A stretch of DNA of 15,679 nucleotides, taken from the NCBI GenBank assembly GCA_001791115.1, contig MGDZ01000062.1:1-15679 (forward strand), given 5' to 3'. The notes beneath the pieces are model-generated. The model was not told the DNA's origin. It ran no database searches and saw only the letters and a list, made by a program, of their open reading frames with translations. Both the position numbers and the translations under genes were made by a program. Positions 4,118 through 9,949 of the stretch are shown piece after piece. The DNA is from Candidatus Uhrbacteria bacterium RIFCSPHIGHO2_02_FULL_57_19. GTDB lineage: Bacteria > Patescibacteriota > Patescibacteriia > 2-12-FULL-57-11. Each line of letters starts with the position of its first letter. The stretch's first letter is position 1.

Positions 4118-6430
4118 CTAGGGACAGGCACCGTTGCTCCAGAACCAGTGACAGTCCCAGTCGAGGCAGTCGGTGAGGTTGTCCCCGTCGTTGTCGAGGC
4201 CGTCCAGACAGTTGGCCTCGCAGGGATTGTTTCCGAGACAGATCATGGCGTTGCACCAGCCAGTCTCTTCGTGAGCGAGGGCAGCCGCGCCTGCTTCGAT
4301 CACGTCCACTGGATTTCCCGGTTCGTAGGCAGGCACCGGGACGTTCACCCCGTTTACCGTGATGAGGAAGGTCCAGCCGGCAGCTGTCGCACAGTCCCCC
4401 ACACCTCGAGCGCCTTGGGTGGTTACATAATACACGCCGTTGGGAGACGTGGCGGATACGATCCGAGGGCCGGTGTCTCCTTGGTAGGTCCAGGTGTAGG
4501 GTGCGTCATTGTCGGTGGACTCCTCCCACTCTGGGCTGCAGTCCGGACCCGCGCCTTCGAGATCGGTCCAGATGGTGTGAGCTCCATTCACTCCAGAGTC
4601 GACCTCGACTGTGACAGTGTTTGGAAGACCGCAGCCGCCGCAGACGCCGCCTTCGTCGGTGAAAGTGTCGCAGTCATCATCGATCCCGTTGCAGGATTCG
4701 ATGGAGGGCTGTCTGGCTGAACAGGTTCCCCAGAGGCCGTTGCCACAGGTCTGGGTACCGTTCTCACAGGCGGTACTGCAATCTCTCGTGAGGTTCTCGT
4801 CCGCGATGTTGTTGCAGTCGTCGTCCACATTGTTGCAGGTTTCTGCCGCCGGATTGCCCGGGACACAGACTTGGGGAACTCCCCCAACGCAGTTCTGGAC
4901 TGTCCGTCTGCAGGCGCCCACCCCGCAGGCAGTGGAACCAAGGTTCTCGTCTCGTGCACCATCGCAGTCATCATCTGACCCATTGCAGGTCTCGGGGACA
5001 GGGTTGCATCCACCCCCGGCGATGCAGACGATCCCGTCGTCGACGACACCGTTGCAGTCGTTGTCGAACCCGTCACAGATCTCATTCGCGGGTAGAGGAG
5101 CGGTACACGAGTCCCACAGCCCGAAACGACAGCACTGATTGCCTTGTCCGCAGGCGGTCTCACAGGTGATGGTGTAGTGGTCGATGTCCCCGTTGCAGTC
5201 GTCGTCCACATTGTTGCAGGTTTCTGCCGCCGGATTGCCCGGGACACAGACTTGGGGAACGCTGTTTAGACAGTTGGTGACAGTGCGAGAGCAGGCGCCG
5301 ACTCCACAGGTGGTTTGTCCGAGATTCTCGTCGGTAGCGTTGTCGCAGTCGTCGTCGAGTCCGTTACAGATCTCTGGTGAAGGAACGCATTCTTGGAAAC
5401 AACCACCATTCGAGCAGTACCAACCTATTGCACAGGAGATTCCACAGTGACCACAATGTTGATCGTCGATTTGAAGGTTGAAGTCCTCATCGACGAGACC
5501 ATCGCAGTCATCATCATGGTTGTTGCAGACTTCGGTAGCTCCCGGCTTTCGATTCGGGTTATATGGAGCACAGTCCTCCACATCCACCGTGCCGTCCCCG
5601 TCTGAATCCGAGTAGGCGCAGTTGGCGGTTAGCGGATCGCAGTAGTGACCCCAGTCACAGTGGTTGTCATTCGGAGTGTTGTGGCAGAGGCCGTTTTGGC
5701 AGGAGTCGTCGGTACAGGTGAACTCCCCATCATCACAGTCCTGGTCATCGATGCAAACCGAGGTATCCACACAGTCGAGGGACTGGTTGCAGTACTCACC
5801 GTCTGGGCAGTTTGTGTCCAGAGGATTGTTTCGGCAGGTGTTGTTCCATTGGCATGAGTCGTTGGTGCACAGGACGCCATCGTCGCACTGCTCGGTTTCC
5901 GAGCAACCATTGATCTCACAGTCCCCATCGACACAGTGATACTCGCCCCCGCAGACCTCTCCGCACTCACCGCAGTTCTGGTCGTCCCAGTCGAAGTCGG
6001 TCTGCTCGTCCACTCCGTTCATGCAGTTGTTGTCCCGCTCGTCGCAGATCTCGGGCGCGTTCGGGTGAACGCTGGCTCGCGTGTCGTCGCAATCGGTGCC
6101 GCCGCAAACTTGATCATCATAGCCGTCGGAATCAAGATCATGACACTCACCACCATGGCCCGGTTCAGTAGCTTCAGAACAGCTGACGCAGTCTGACGTA
6201 GATCGCTCCTTCCTACCGTTTTCGCATTGATGGATGGTGTCGAAATCGATCTCCGATTCTATGCCCAGTGTGACTTCGTCTTCAGTTCCGTCACCGACCC
6301 AGAGCACTAGATCATCTCGATAACCGATGTTGAAAAACAACGGCTGGTCAACGATATGACGTGCGTGCCCCTCTGAGACGGCGTAGACGGGTGCATCAGA
6401 GACCGTCCTAAACACAGCACCGTCTCTCAA
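4118..6430 (-). CDS. MopE-type Cys/Asp repeat protein (distal part of interrupted gene)
   Basis: Residues 1-55 are one more VYLI-type unit (GAVFRTVSDAPVYAVSEGHA). From about 95 to 595 the protein is Cys-rich, with eight MopE-type units of the form E-x-C-(D/N)-x2-D-(D/N)-(D/N)-C-x5-D, for example EICDGFDNDCNGVVDDG at 450-466. They start near 127, 300, 353, 403, 450, 480, 530 and 578. Such units are annotated as putative metal-binding and known from exported proteins. Residues 604-725 form a DUF4430-like domain (AGWTFLITVNGVN), and the C-terminus has a final Asp loop (CLDGLDNDGDNLTDC). The only available start is TTG 6430 with no ribosome site and no signal peptide. The frame continues upstream without another stop through 10 codons (GSYPVGDLIR) to a TAG that ends the peptidase ORF. 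I therefore read it as the distal half of one gene with 6461-7645; as an independent gene it would lack an export signal. Confidence 0.8.
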   Translation of the reverse strand: MRDGAVFRTVSDAPVYAVSEGHARHIVDQPLFFNIGYRDDLVLWVGDGTEDEVTLGIESEIDFDTIHQCENGRKERSTSDCVSCSEATEPGHGGECHDLDSDGYDDQVCGGTDCDDTRASVHPNAPEICDERDNNCMNGVDEQTDFDWDDQNCGECGEVCGGEYHCVDGDCEINGCSETEQCDDGVLCTNDSCQWNNTCRNNPLDTNCPDGEYCNQSLDCVDTSVCIDDQDCDDGEFTCTDDSCQNGLCHNTPNDNHCDWGHYCDPLTANCAYSDSDGDGTVDVEDCAPYNPNRKPGATEVCNNHDDDCDGLVDEDFNLQIDDQHCGHCGISCAIGWYCSNGGCFQECVPSPEICNGLDDDCDNATDENLGQTTCGVGACSRTVTNCLNSVPQVCVPGNPAAETCNNVDDDCNGDIDHYTITCETACGQGNQCCRFGLWDSCTAPLPANEICDGFDNDCNGVVDDGIVCIAGGGCNPVPETCNGSDDDCDGARDENLGSTACGVGACRRTVQNCVGGVPQVCVPGNPAAETCNNVDDDCNNIADENLTRDCSTACENGTQTCGNGLWGTCSARQPSIESCNGIDDDCDTFTDEGGVCGGCGLPNTVTVEVDSGVNGAHTIWTDLEGAGPDCSPEWEESTDNDAPYTWTYQGDTGPRIVSATSPNGVYYVTTQGARGVGDCATAAGWTFLITVNGVNVPVPAYEPGNPVDVIEAGAAALAHEETGWCNAMICLGNNPCEANCLDGLDNDGDNLTDCLDWDCHWFWSNGACP
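4811..4879 (-). repeat. 69-bp internal direct repeat, copy A
   Basis: Identical to 5192-5260 over 69 bases (23 codons, in frame). It encodes the VPQVCVPGNPAAETCNNVDDDCN segment of two different MopE units. Exact identity points to recent duplication or gene conversion inside the gene. Confidence 0.85.
5192..5260 (-). repeat. 69-bp internal direct repeat, copy B
   Basis: Second copy of the 69-base repeat, 381 bp from the first (start to start, 127 codons), so recombination between the copies would keep the frame while removing or adding MopE units. Confidence 0.85.
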
Positions 6431-6460
6431 TCTAATGAGATCGCCTACGGGATAACTCCC

Positions 6461-7645
6461 CTAGTTCATAAGCGTCCACCAGTGAGCGGGGTTAAACGGG
6501 TCGTAAACCGCGACATCTACGAAATCGTAACCCCACGAGTAGAGAACTTCAGCCGTGATGAATGGCTCGCGAAACTGTGAATCGAGATTAACTCGATAGA
6601 CGGTCGAGTTCGTCGTGGTTCTGTAGAGTTCATACTGGGGAGGATCTTCGATCGGTGAACCAACATCGTAACAGTCAACTTCACCTCTCGATATATCAGC
6701 CAACCCAACAGACGACCACCTCCAGGCGGTATACTGATTGATTGTGATTGGCCGCCGGACGACATGCCCATTTTCGCGGTCGAGGACGAAGAGTCCATCT
6801 GTGGTCGAAACAACGGTTCCCGGAGGATGCCACGTCAATCTGTGATCTCGAATGAACTTCGACGCACTGATGTGACCGAAATCAACCATCGACTGATGAT
6901 CGGTGTAGTAACCCGTACTCGTAGCAGCGATAGTTGGTGGGTTGTTACCGAGAGCAGCGATGTAATCCGGAGATGGACGATTCACTTCAAAATGCAAGTG
7001 CGGTCCGCTTGCTAGATTTGCAATCTGAGCGATCTCCGCTCCCTTCCGGACACAATCTCCTTCGCGGATGAGAACGTTGTCGACATGCAGATAGAGCGTG
7101 TAGACGCTCCTTACTCGCTTCTCCAGCTCGGGGATGGTTGACCCATTGTAGAGATAAGGAGTAATGTCGACATCCTTGGGCAAGTCATGACGGATCACTA
7201 TTGCCCAAAAAAGCCCACCGAGATTCCGAACAGCTTCGACAGTGCCGTTTGCCGCAGCGATGACCCTTTCCCCCACATCAGCACTCGCTGCACATTCTAC
7301 CGCTTGAGGATCATATCGATCCTTCACGAGATTCCAATCCTCTCCCGGATGGATCTCCTCCACACAACCCGCAGAGACGACACATTGACAGTCTGAACAG
7401 ATGTTTCCGTAACAATTCCAGACATACCAACCATCTTCTCGTGGATCGACGGAGCTGAAATCGGACAACAGAAACGAGGTCCCCTTTACGGGATATACGA
7501 AATCATAAGCAATTTCAGCTTCACAAGCTTCGTTTCCACCTATGGACCTGTGACTGACATCAGTCTCTTCGCCTTCGTTGCAACCCAGTAGAACGGCAAA
7601 AAGTGACGCAGCACAAATGGATCCAATCTTTCGATTCGAATTCAT
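6461..7645 (-). CDS. Lipoprotein M23 (LytM/LasA-like) peptidase, proximal part of interrupted gene
   Basis: A lipoprotein signal with LLGC at 19-22 anchors the protein outside the membrane. The M23 zinc-peptidase motifs are present: HPGED (H99, D103), the H of LYLHVDN (H187) and HLHFEV (H216, H218). The enzyme would cut peptidoglycan or other Gly-rich peptides. An insertion with six or more Cys residues lies before the catalytic part. After the peptidase come two VYLI-type units (about 270-322, GLFVLDRENGHVVRRPI; and 328-374, STVYRVNLDSQFREPF). The start is supported by AAAAGGAG (plus-strand complement at 7653-7660) 7 nt upstream. The ORF ends at TAG 6463-6461, but the same frame continues directly into the 770-aa MopE-like ORF, whose first residues complete a third unit. 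The intact product would be about 1175 aa. Either a nonsense mutation, a sequencing error or read-through applies. Confidence 0.85.
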   Translation of the reverse strand: MNSNRKIGSICAASLFAVLLGCNEGEETDVSHRSIGGNEACEAEIAYDFVYPVKGTSFLLSDFSSVDPREDGWYVWNCYGNICSDCQCVVSAGCVEEIHPGEDWNLVKDRYDPQAVECAASADVGERVIAAANGTVEAVRNLGGLFWAIVIRHDLPKDVDITPYLYNGSTIPELEKRVRSVYTLYLHVDNVLIREGDCVRKGAEIAQIANLASGPHLHFEVNRPSPDYIAALGNNPPTIAATSTGYYTDHQSMVDFGHISASKFIRDHRLTWHPPGTVVSTTDGLFVLDRENGHVVRRPITINQYTAWRWSSVGLADISRGEVDCYDVGSPIEDPPQYELYRTTTNSTVYRVNLDSQFREPFITAEVLYSWGYDFVDVAVYDPFNPAHWWTLMN

Positions 7646-7738
7646 TTCGCCACTCCTTTTGAGTTTTCAAGGTTCTGTTCTCGTCGGACCAACCGACGGA
7701 TGAAAGCATCTGTTTGCTCTCATTGATCGGGTCGTCCA

Positions 7739-8458
7739 TCACTCCAAAACCAGTGTTTTTATTATATTGTTAAGCAGATTAACATCGGTTTCATCTTGAC
7801 CAGAGGATGAAACCATCACACTCAAACCGTGAAAACCGAACACTCTTGCATTGCGATATGCTCGAGTCCATGAGCCACCGGCATAATCAAACTCGCGTGT
7901 GATCAACACTTGTTCACCGTCGATAGTCAAACATTTTCGAAAGCCAGTAACTGATTCTTCTCCCGAACAGATTTTAGTCAGATTGAAATCGCCTTTGTAT
8001 GGCACCGGAAAACCTTCGCTTCCGAATGGATAGTCTGAGGAAACAAGCTCGAAAATGAAACCCATCTGCGGATTAGTTCCAAACAAAACCAATGCTTTCC
8101 CCGTCTCCTCCACCGGTCCGCCCGGAGTTTCAACGATCTTAGTTAGCCCTGTTGTGTAATCATAGAATTGTCGTTCGATGTCACCGAAACTCCTCGGATA
8201 CTCGAACGAGATCTGAAATTCAGGATCCTTGTACTTCAAAATATCAGCAGAAACTTCTATCCCGCTAATAAATTCACGAGATCGCGGAGAACGTATACCA
8301 TTGGTGTTCGTAGTTTGATCCTTAATTGGTGCATTCACTTCAAAACCTACATTGGTATTCGAGATCGGAGCTTTGGGTTTTAATAAAGCAATAACAATCA
8401 CTACAAAAATAGCAATAAGAGGAAGGATATTAAGCCCATTTTTGCCTGGAAACTTCAT
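7739..8458 (-). CDS. Membrane-anchored extracytoplasmic protein of unknown function
   Basis: 239 aa. A basic start (MKFPGKNG) and one hydrophobic helix (about 10-27, LPLIAIFVVIVIALL) are followed by a Ser/Thr/Asn-rich linker and an outside domain from about 75 on (FQISFEYPRSFGDIERQF...). The pattern, in particular ISFEYP at the start and a final helix LLNNIIKTLVLE, resembles the small PsbP-like domains common in CPR membrane-anchored proteins; this is a resemblance only. It lies 93 nt upstream of the peptidase gene on the same strand and may share a transcript with it. Its DNA is clearly more AT-rich than the MopE part of the cluster. No catalytic motif is visible. Confidence 0.75.
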   Translation of the reverse strand: MKFPGKNGLNILPLIAIFVVIVIALLKPKAPISNTNVGFEVNAPIKDQTTNTNGIRSPRSREFISGIEVSADILKYKDPEFQISFEYPRSFGDIERQFYDYTTGLTKIVETPGGPVEETGKALVLFGTNPQMGFIFELVSSDYPFGSEGFPVPYKGDFNLTKICSGEESVTGFRKCLTIDGEQVLITREFDYAGGSWTRAYRNARVFGFHGLSVMVSSSGQDETDVNLLNNIIKTLVLE

Positions 8459-8478
8459 AATGTTGTTATCCTGATTTA

Positions 8479-8507
8479 AACGTATGGCGTGGTTGAGGGA
8501 ATGTCAA
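8479..8507 (-). promoter_or_regulatory. Candidate promoter of the 7739-8458 gene
   Basis: On the minus strand TTGACA (8507-8502), a 17-nt spacer and TACGTT (8484-8479) end 20 nt before the ATG. The -35 box is good, the -10 box is weak. A TGTCAG dyad at 8516-8533 sits directly upstream of the -35 box. Confidence 0.45.
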
Positions 8508-8515
8508 GAAAAGGG

Positions 8516-8533
8516 TGTCAGGAAGTGCTGACA
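8516..8533. repeat. TGTCAG-N6-CTGACA dyad, copy 1
   Basis: Perfect 6-bp arms around GAAGTG. Sixteen of 18 bases equal the copy at 8728-8745. It could be an operator next to the minus-strand promoter, or a hairpin ending the 37-aa ORF (the minus strand continues CCCTTTTCTT). Confidence 0.6.
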
Positions 8534-8541
8534 GATGGGGC

Positions 8542-8655
8542 TTAATCCTCTGGAAATCTTTCGGAATCAGAGATGGTGGAAAACGCGAATATGAAGGCGG
8601 TGATGAGCCCGGCGATGGCGAGAATTAAGAAGGTATCTCCTGAATAAATAAGCAT
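8542..8655 (-). CDS. 37-aa single-span membrane ORF
   Basis: The sequence starts MLIYSGDTFLILAIAG and continues with LITAFIFAFSTI, one membrane-length hydrophobic helix (about 8-28), ending in a charged tail SERFPED. Hydrophobicity, length and the ATG-to-TAA frame look like a genuine small membrane protein, but the ribosome site is weak and I recognise no family. It fills most of the gap between the two TGTCAG dyads and lies upstream of the membrane-anchored 7739-8458 gene on the same strand. Confidence 0.4.
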   Translation of the reverse strand: MLIYSGDTFLILAIAGLITAFIFAFSTISDSERFPED

Positions 8656-8727
8656 AAGACTTAAGGTTAGTTCTCTATCATTTCTAACCCCAGCGTACCC
8701 CTTTAGATTCGCGGATCAATACTTTTA

Positions 8728-8745
8728 TGTCAGAGAGTGCTGACA
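8728..8745. repeat. TGTCAG-N6-CTGACA dyad, copy 2
   Basis: Perfect 6-bp arms around AGAGTG, differing from copy 1 at two bases. Together the two copies bracket a 230-bp segment holding the 37-aa ORF. Confidence 0.6.
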
Positions 8746-8802
8746 CATCTTAAAACCGTGCCACATGTCTTGACCCAACACACACAATTGCACTCATACC
8801 CA

Positions 8803-8831
8803 TTGACTCAAAATGGAAAACACGATAGGGT
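8803..8831 (+). promoter_or_regulatory. Promoter of nucleotidyltransferase module 2
   Basis: TTGACT (8803-8808), a 17-nt spacer and TAGGGT (8826-8831) lie 18 nt before the GTG start at 8850, the same geometry as module 1. The ribosome site AGGAGGG is at 8839-8845. Confidence 0.6.
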
Positions 8832-8849
8832 CGCAGTGAGGAGGGAAAG

Positions 8850-9353
8850 GTGGACGCATACTACGCGACGTTCTTTCGAGAACTACAACATTCAGGTGTC
8901 TCCTACGTGCTCTGTGGCGGCCTAGCGATTGTTCTACAAGGTTTTCGGCGCTTCACCGCGGACATCGACATCATCATCTCTCTCCAAATCGAAAACGTGC
9001 TTCGGTTCGTCGAGCTGGTGTCGAGGCTTGGTTATCGCCCGCGCCTGCCAATTCCGGCAGTGGAACTCGCCGATCCAGAAAAAAGAAGATTCTGGAGAGA
9101 AGAGAAGGGAGCACAGGTGTTCACGTTCTGTGACCCGTCGAGTCCATACAGACAGATCGATGTGTTCATCAGTGAACCAATCCCCTTCGAAGAGCTCCAT
9201 GCCGCAAGCATCCTGCGATGTGACAGCGACTTCGAGATCCGTGTCGCTTCAATCGAACACTTGCTCCGCATGAAAAGACAAATCCAGCCGCCGCGAGACC
9301 ACGACACAATTGACATCCTGATGCTGGAGAGGATGTTGAGCGATCGGAGGTAA
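8850..9353 (+). CDS. Minimal nucleotidyltransferase, module 2
   Basis: A 167-aa paralogue of the protein at 3196-3708, aligned almost without gaps. Signature residues are intact: LCGGLAIVL (GG 23-24), TADIDIII (D38, D40) and RQIDVFI (D104). The shared blocks are ELADPEKR, a VFTF block and KRQIQPPR (142-149) with a final DIL(I/M)LE helix. The D-x-D here (TADID) is closer to the usual nucleotidyltransferase pattern than the FDAD of module 1. The GTG start is fixed by AGGAGGG 4 nt upstream and by agreement with module 1. Only 2 nt separate its TAA from the GTG of the following small ORF, with CGGAGG at the end of this gene as the ribosome site. As in module 1, the reaction target is unknown. Confidence 0.85.
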   Translation: MDAYYATFFRELQHSGVSYVLCGGLAIVLQGFRRFTADIDIIISLQIENVLRFVELVSRLGYRPRLPIPAVELADPEKRRFWREEKGAQVFTFCDPSSPYRQIDVFISEPIPFEELHAASILRCDSDFEIRVASIEHLLRMKRQIQPPRDHDTIDILMLERMLSDRR

Positions 9354-9355
9354 TC

Positions 9356-9529
9356 GTGACCGAGAAGAACAAACCGGGCCAAGAGGAGTGGACACTGGAG
9401 ATGACCTTTCGTTGGCTGGAAGAGGCAGCTGATTTCCTTATTCGAATGGGAGTGCTCAAACCGTGTTCCCAGACAGATGACGAAACCGAGAAGCCCAACC
9501 AGTCCGCCGCCGCTACGCAGAAGCGTTAG
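9356..9529 (+). CDS. 57-aa helical partner ORF, module 2
   Basis: Starts at GTG, 5 nt after a GGAGG (9346-9350) inside the end of the nucleotidyltransferase gene. Residues 21-33 (LEEAADFLIRMGV) match IEEMARFFWRMGV of the module 1 partner at the same position relative to the enzyme gene. The rest is charged and Pro/Gln-rich (KPGQEEW at the start, ETEKPNQSAAATQKR at the end). No signal or membrane segment is seen. The stop TAG at 9527-9529 is inside the right arm of the terminator hairpin, so coding sequence and terminator overlap. Because of its GTG start and short length it is easily missed by gene finders. Confidence 0.65.
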   Translation: MTEKNKPGQEEWTLEMTFRWLEEAADFLIRMGVLKPCSQTDDETEKPNQSAAATQKR

Positions 9530-9540
9530 CGGTATTTTTT
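9510..9540 (+). terminator. Terminator of module 2, module-end repeat copy 2
   Basis: CCGCTACG (9510-9517) pairs with CGTTAGCGG (9524-9532) with one bulged T; TA and six T residues follow. Bases 9516-9540 match 4009-4033, downstream of module 1, at 23 of 25 positions. Confidence 0.75.
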
Positions 9541-9571
9541 GATTTAAAAAAACCCGCGATTGTTGGAACTC

Positions 9572-9663
9572 CTAAACCCTCGATGATTCTTATATGAACC
9601 AGGAAATGGCCCGTCCACTGTTCCATCACCCCAGTCCAGTACAACCTGGCGAATCGGCATCTG
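9572..9663 (-). pseudogene. Fragment of a PKD-domain protein gene
   Basis: Reading the minus strand from 9663 gives QMPIRQVVLDWGDGTVD followed by GPFPGSYKNHRG, almost the same as QMPIRQIVVDWGDGTVD...NHRG in the giant protein downstream. Over 83 aligned bases (9581-9663 against 11252-11334) I count 67 identities without gaps, and most differences fall at third codon positions. So the fragment comes from a gene that was under protein-level selection. Matching sequence stops on both sides: upstream the frame meets a TCGGAGTC palindrome and the REP element, downstream a short tail ends in TAA. It has no start signal and is a remnant. Confidence 0.75.
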
Positions 9664-9692
9664 TCGGAGTCTGACTCCGAGAAAAAGTGTGT

Positions 9693-9764
9693 ATCACTTT
9701 CCTGCCTGCCGCCTGCCTGCCGGCAGGCAGGGCAGGCAGGTTGAACGGTCGGCTCAAAAGTGAT
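9693..9764. repeat. REP-like palindrome, copy 2
   Basis: The core holds two nested CCTGCCTGCC/GGCAGGCAGG pairs (9701-9740). An outer stem ATCACTTT (9693-9700) with AAAGTGAT (9757-9764) encloses it. ATCACTTTCCTGCCTGCC is shared in the same orientation with 3061-3078. Confidence 0.75.
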
Positions 9765-9786
9765 AATCGTGCTTTTAATGCCGAAA

Positions 9787-9807
9787 CTACGTCTCTTAGA
9801 GACGTAG
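9787..9807. repeat. Palindrome CTACGTCTCT-T-AGAGACGTAG
   Basis: Ten-base arms around a central T. The core equals that of 1464-1480. Confidence 0.6.
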
Positions 9808-9828
9808 GATGTGCCACACTTTTTCCAC

Positions 9829-9857
9829 TTGACAGGGGAGTTTTTTTGGCATAGGGT
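9829..9857 (+). promoter_or_regulatory. Promoter of the 9950 lipoprotein gene
   Basis: TTGACA (9829-9834), a 17-nt spacer with seven T residues, and TAGGGT (9852-9857). The -10 box is the same as that of module 2. A leader of about 85 nt with a strong hairpin follows. Confidence 0.55.
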
Positions 9858-9879
9858 TTAAATAGAGCTGGGATGATCT

Positions 9880-9900
9880 TTCGGGGGATGGGCCCCCGAA
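9880..9900 (+). other. 5'-leader hairpin
   Basis: TTCGGGGG (9880-9887) and CCCCCGAA (9893-9900) pair around a 5-nt loop in the leader of the lipoprotein mRNA. There is no T-run, so it is more likely an mRNA-stabilising or regulatory hairpin than a terminator. A second short one, GGCCC/GGGCC, lies at about 9923-9936, just before the ribosome site. Confidence 0.45.
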
Positions 9901-9949
9901 GAATCCCTGTTTAAACTGAAGAGGCCCTTAGGGGCCGGAGGGAAGTGTC

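Noticed and set aside
4103..6196. Several plus-strand and alternative-frame ORFs across the MopE gene
   Set aside because: They are shadows created by the biased codons of the Cys/Asp repeats; the minus-strand frame carries the recognisable repeat units.
6461..6463. UAG recoded as a sense codon genome-wide
   Set aside because: UAG is the stop codon of the 494-1408 gene, both small partner ORFs and the 9950-10654 lipoprotein, so a local event is more likely.
7560..7742. 60-aa minus-strand ORF between the membrane protein and the peptidase
   Set aside because: It overlaps the ribosome site and signal peptide of the peptidase in another frame and looks like non-coding translation.
8737..8925. 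62-aa plus-strand ORF ahead of module 2
   Set aside because: It overlaps the promoter and start of the nucleotidyltransferase in a different frame, without a ribosome site.
9626..9817. 63-aa minus-strand ORF
   Set aside because: Its middle is the translated REP palindrome (PALPAGRQA), and the PKD fragment lies in another frame.
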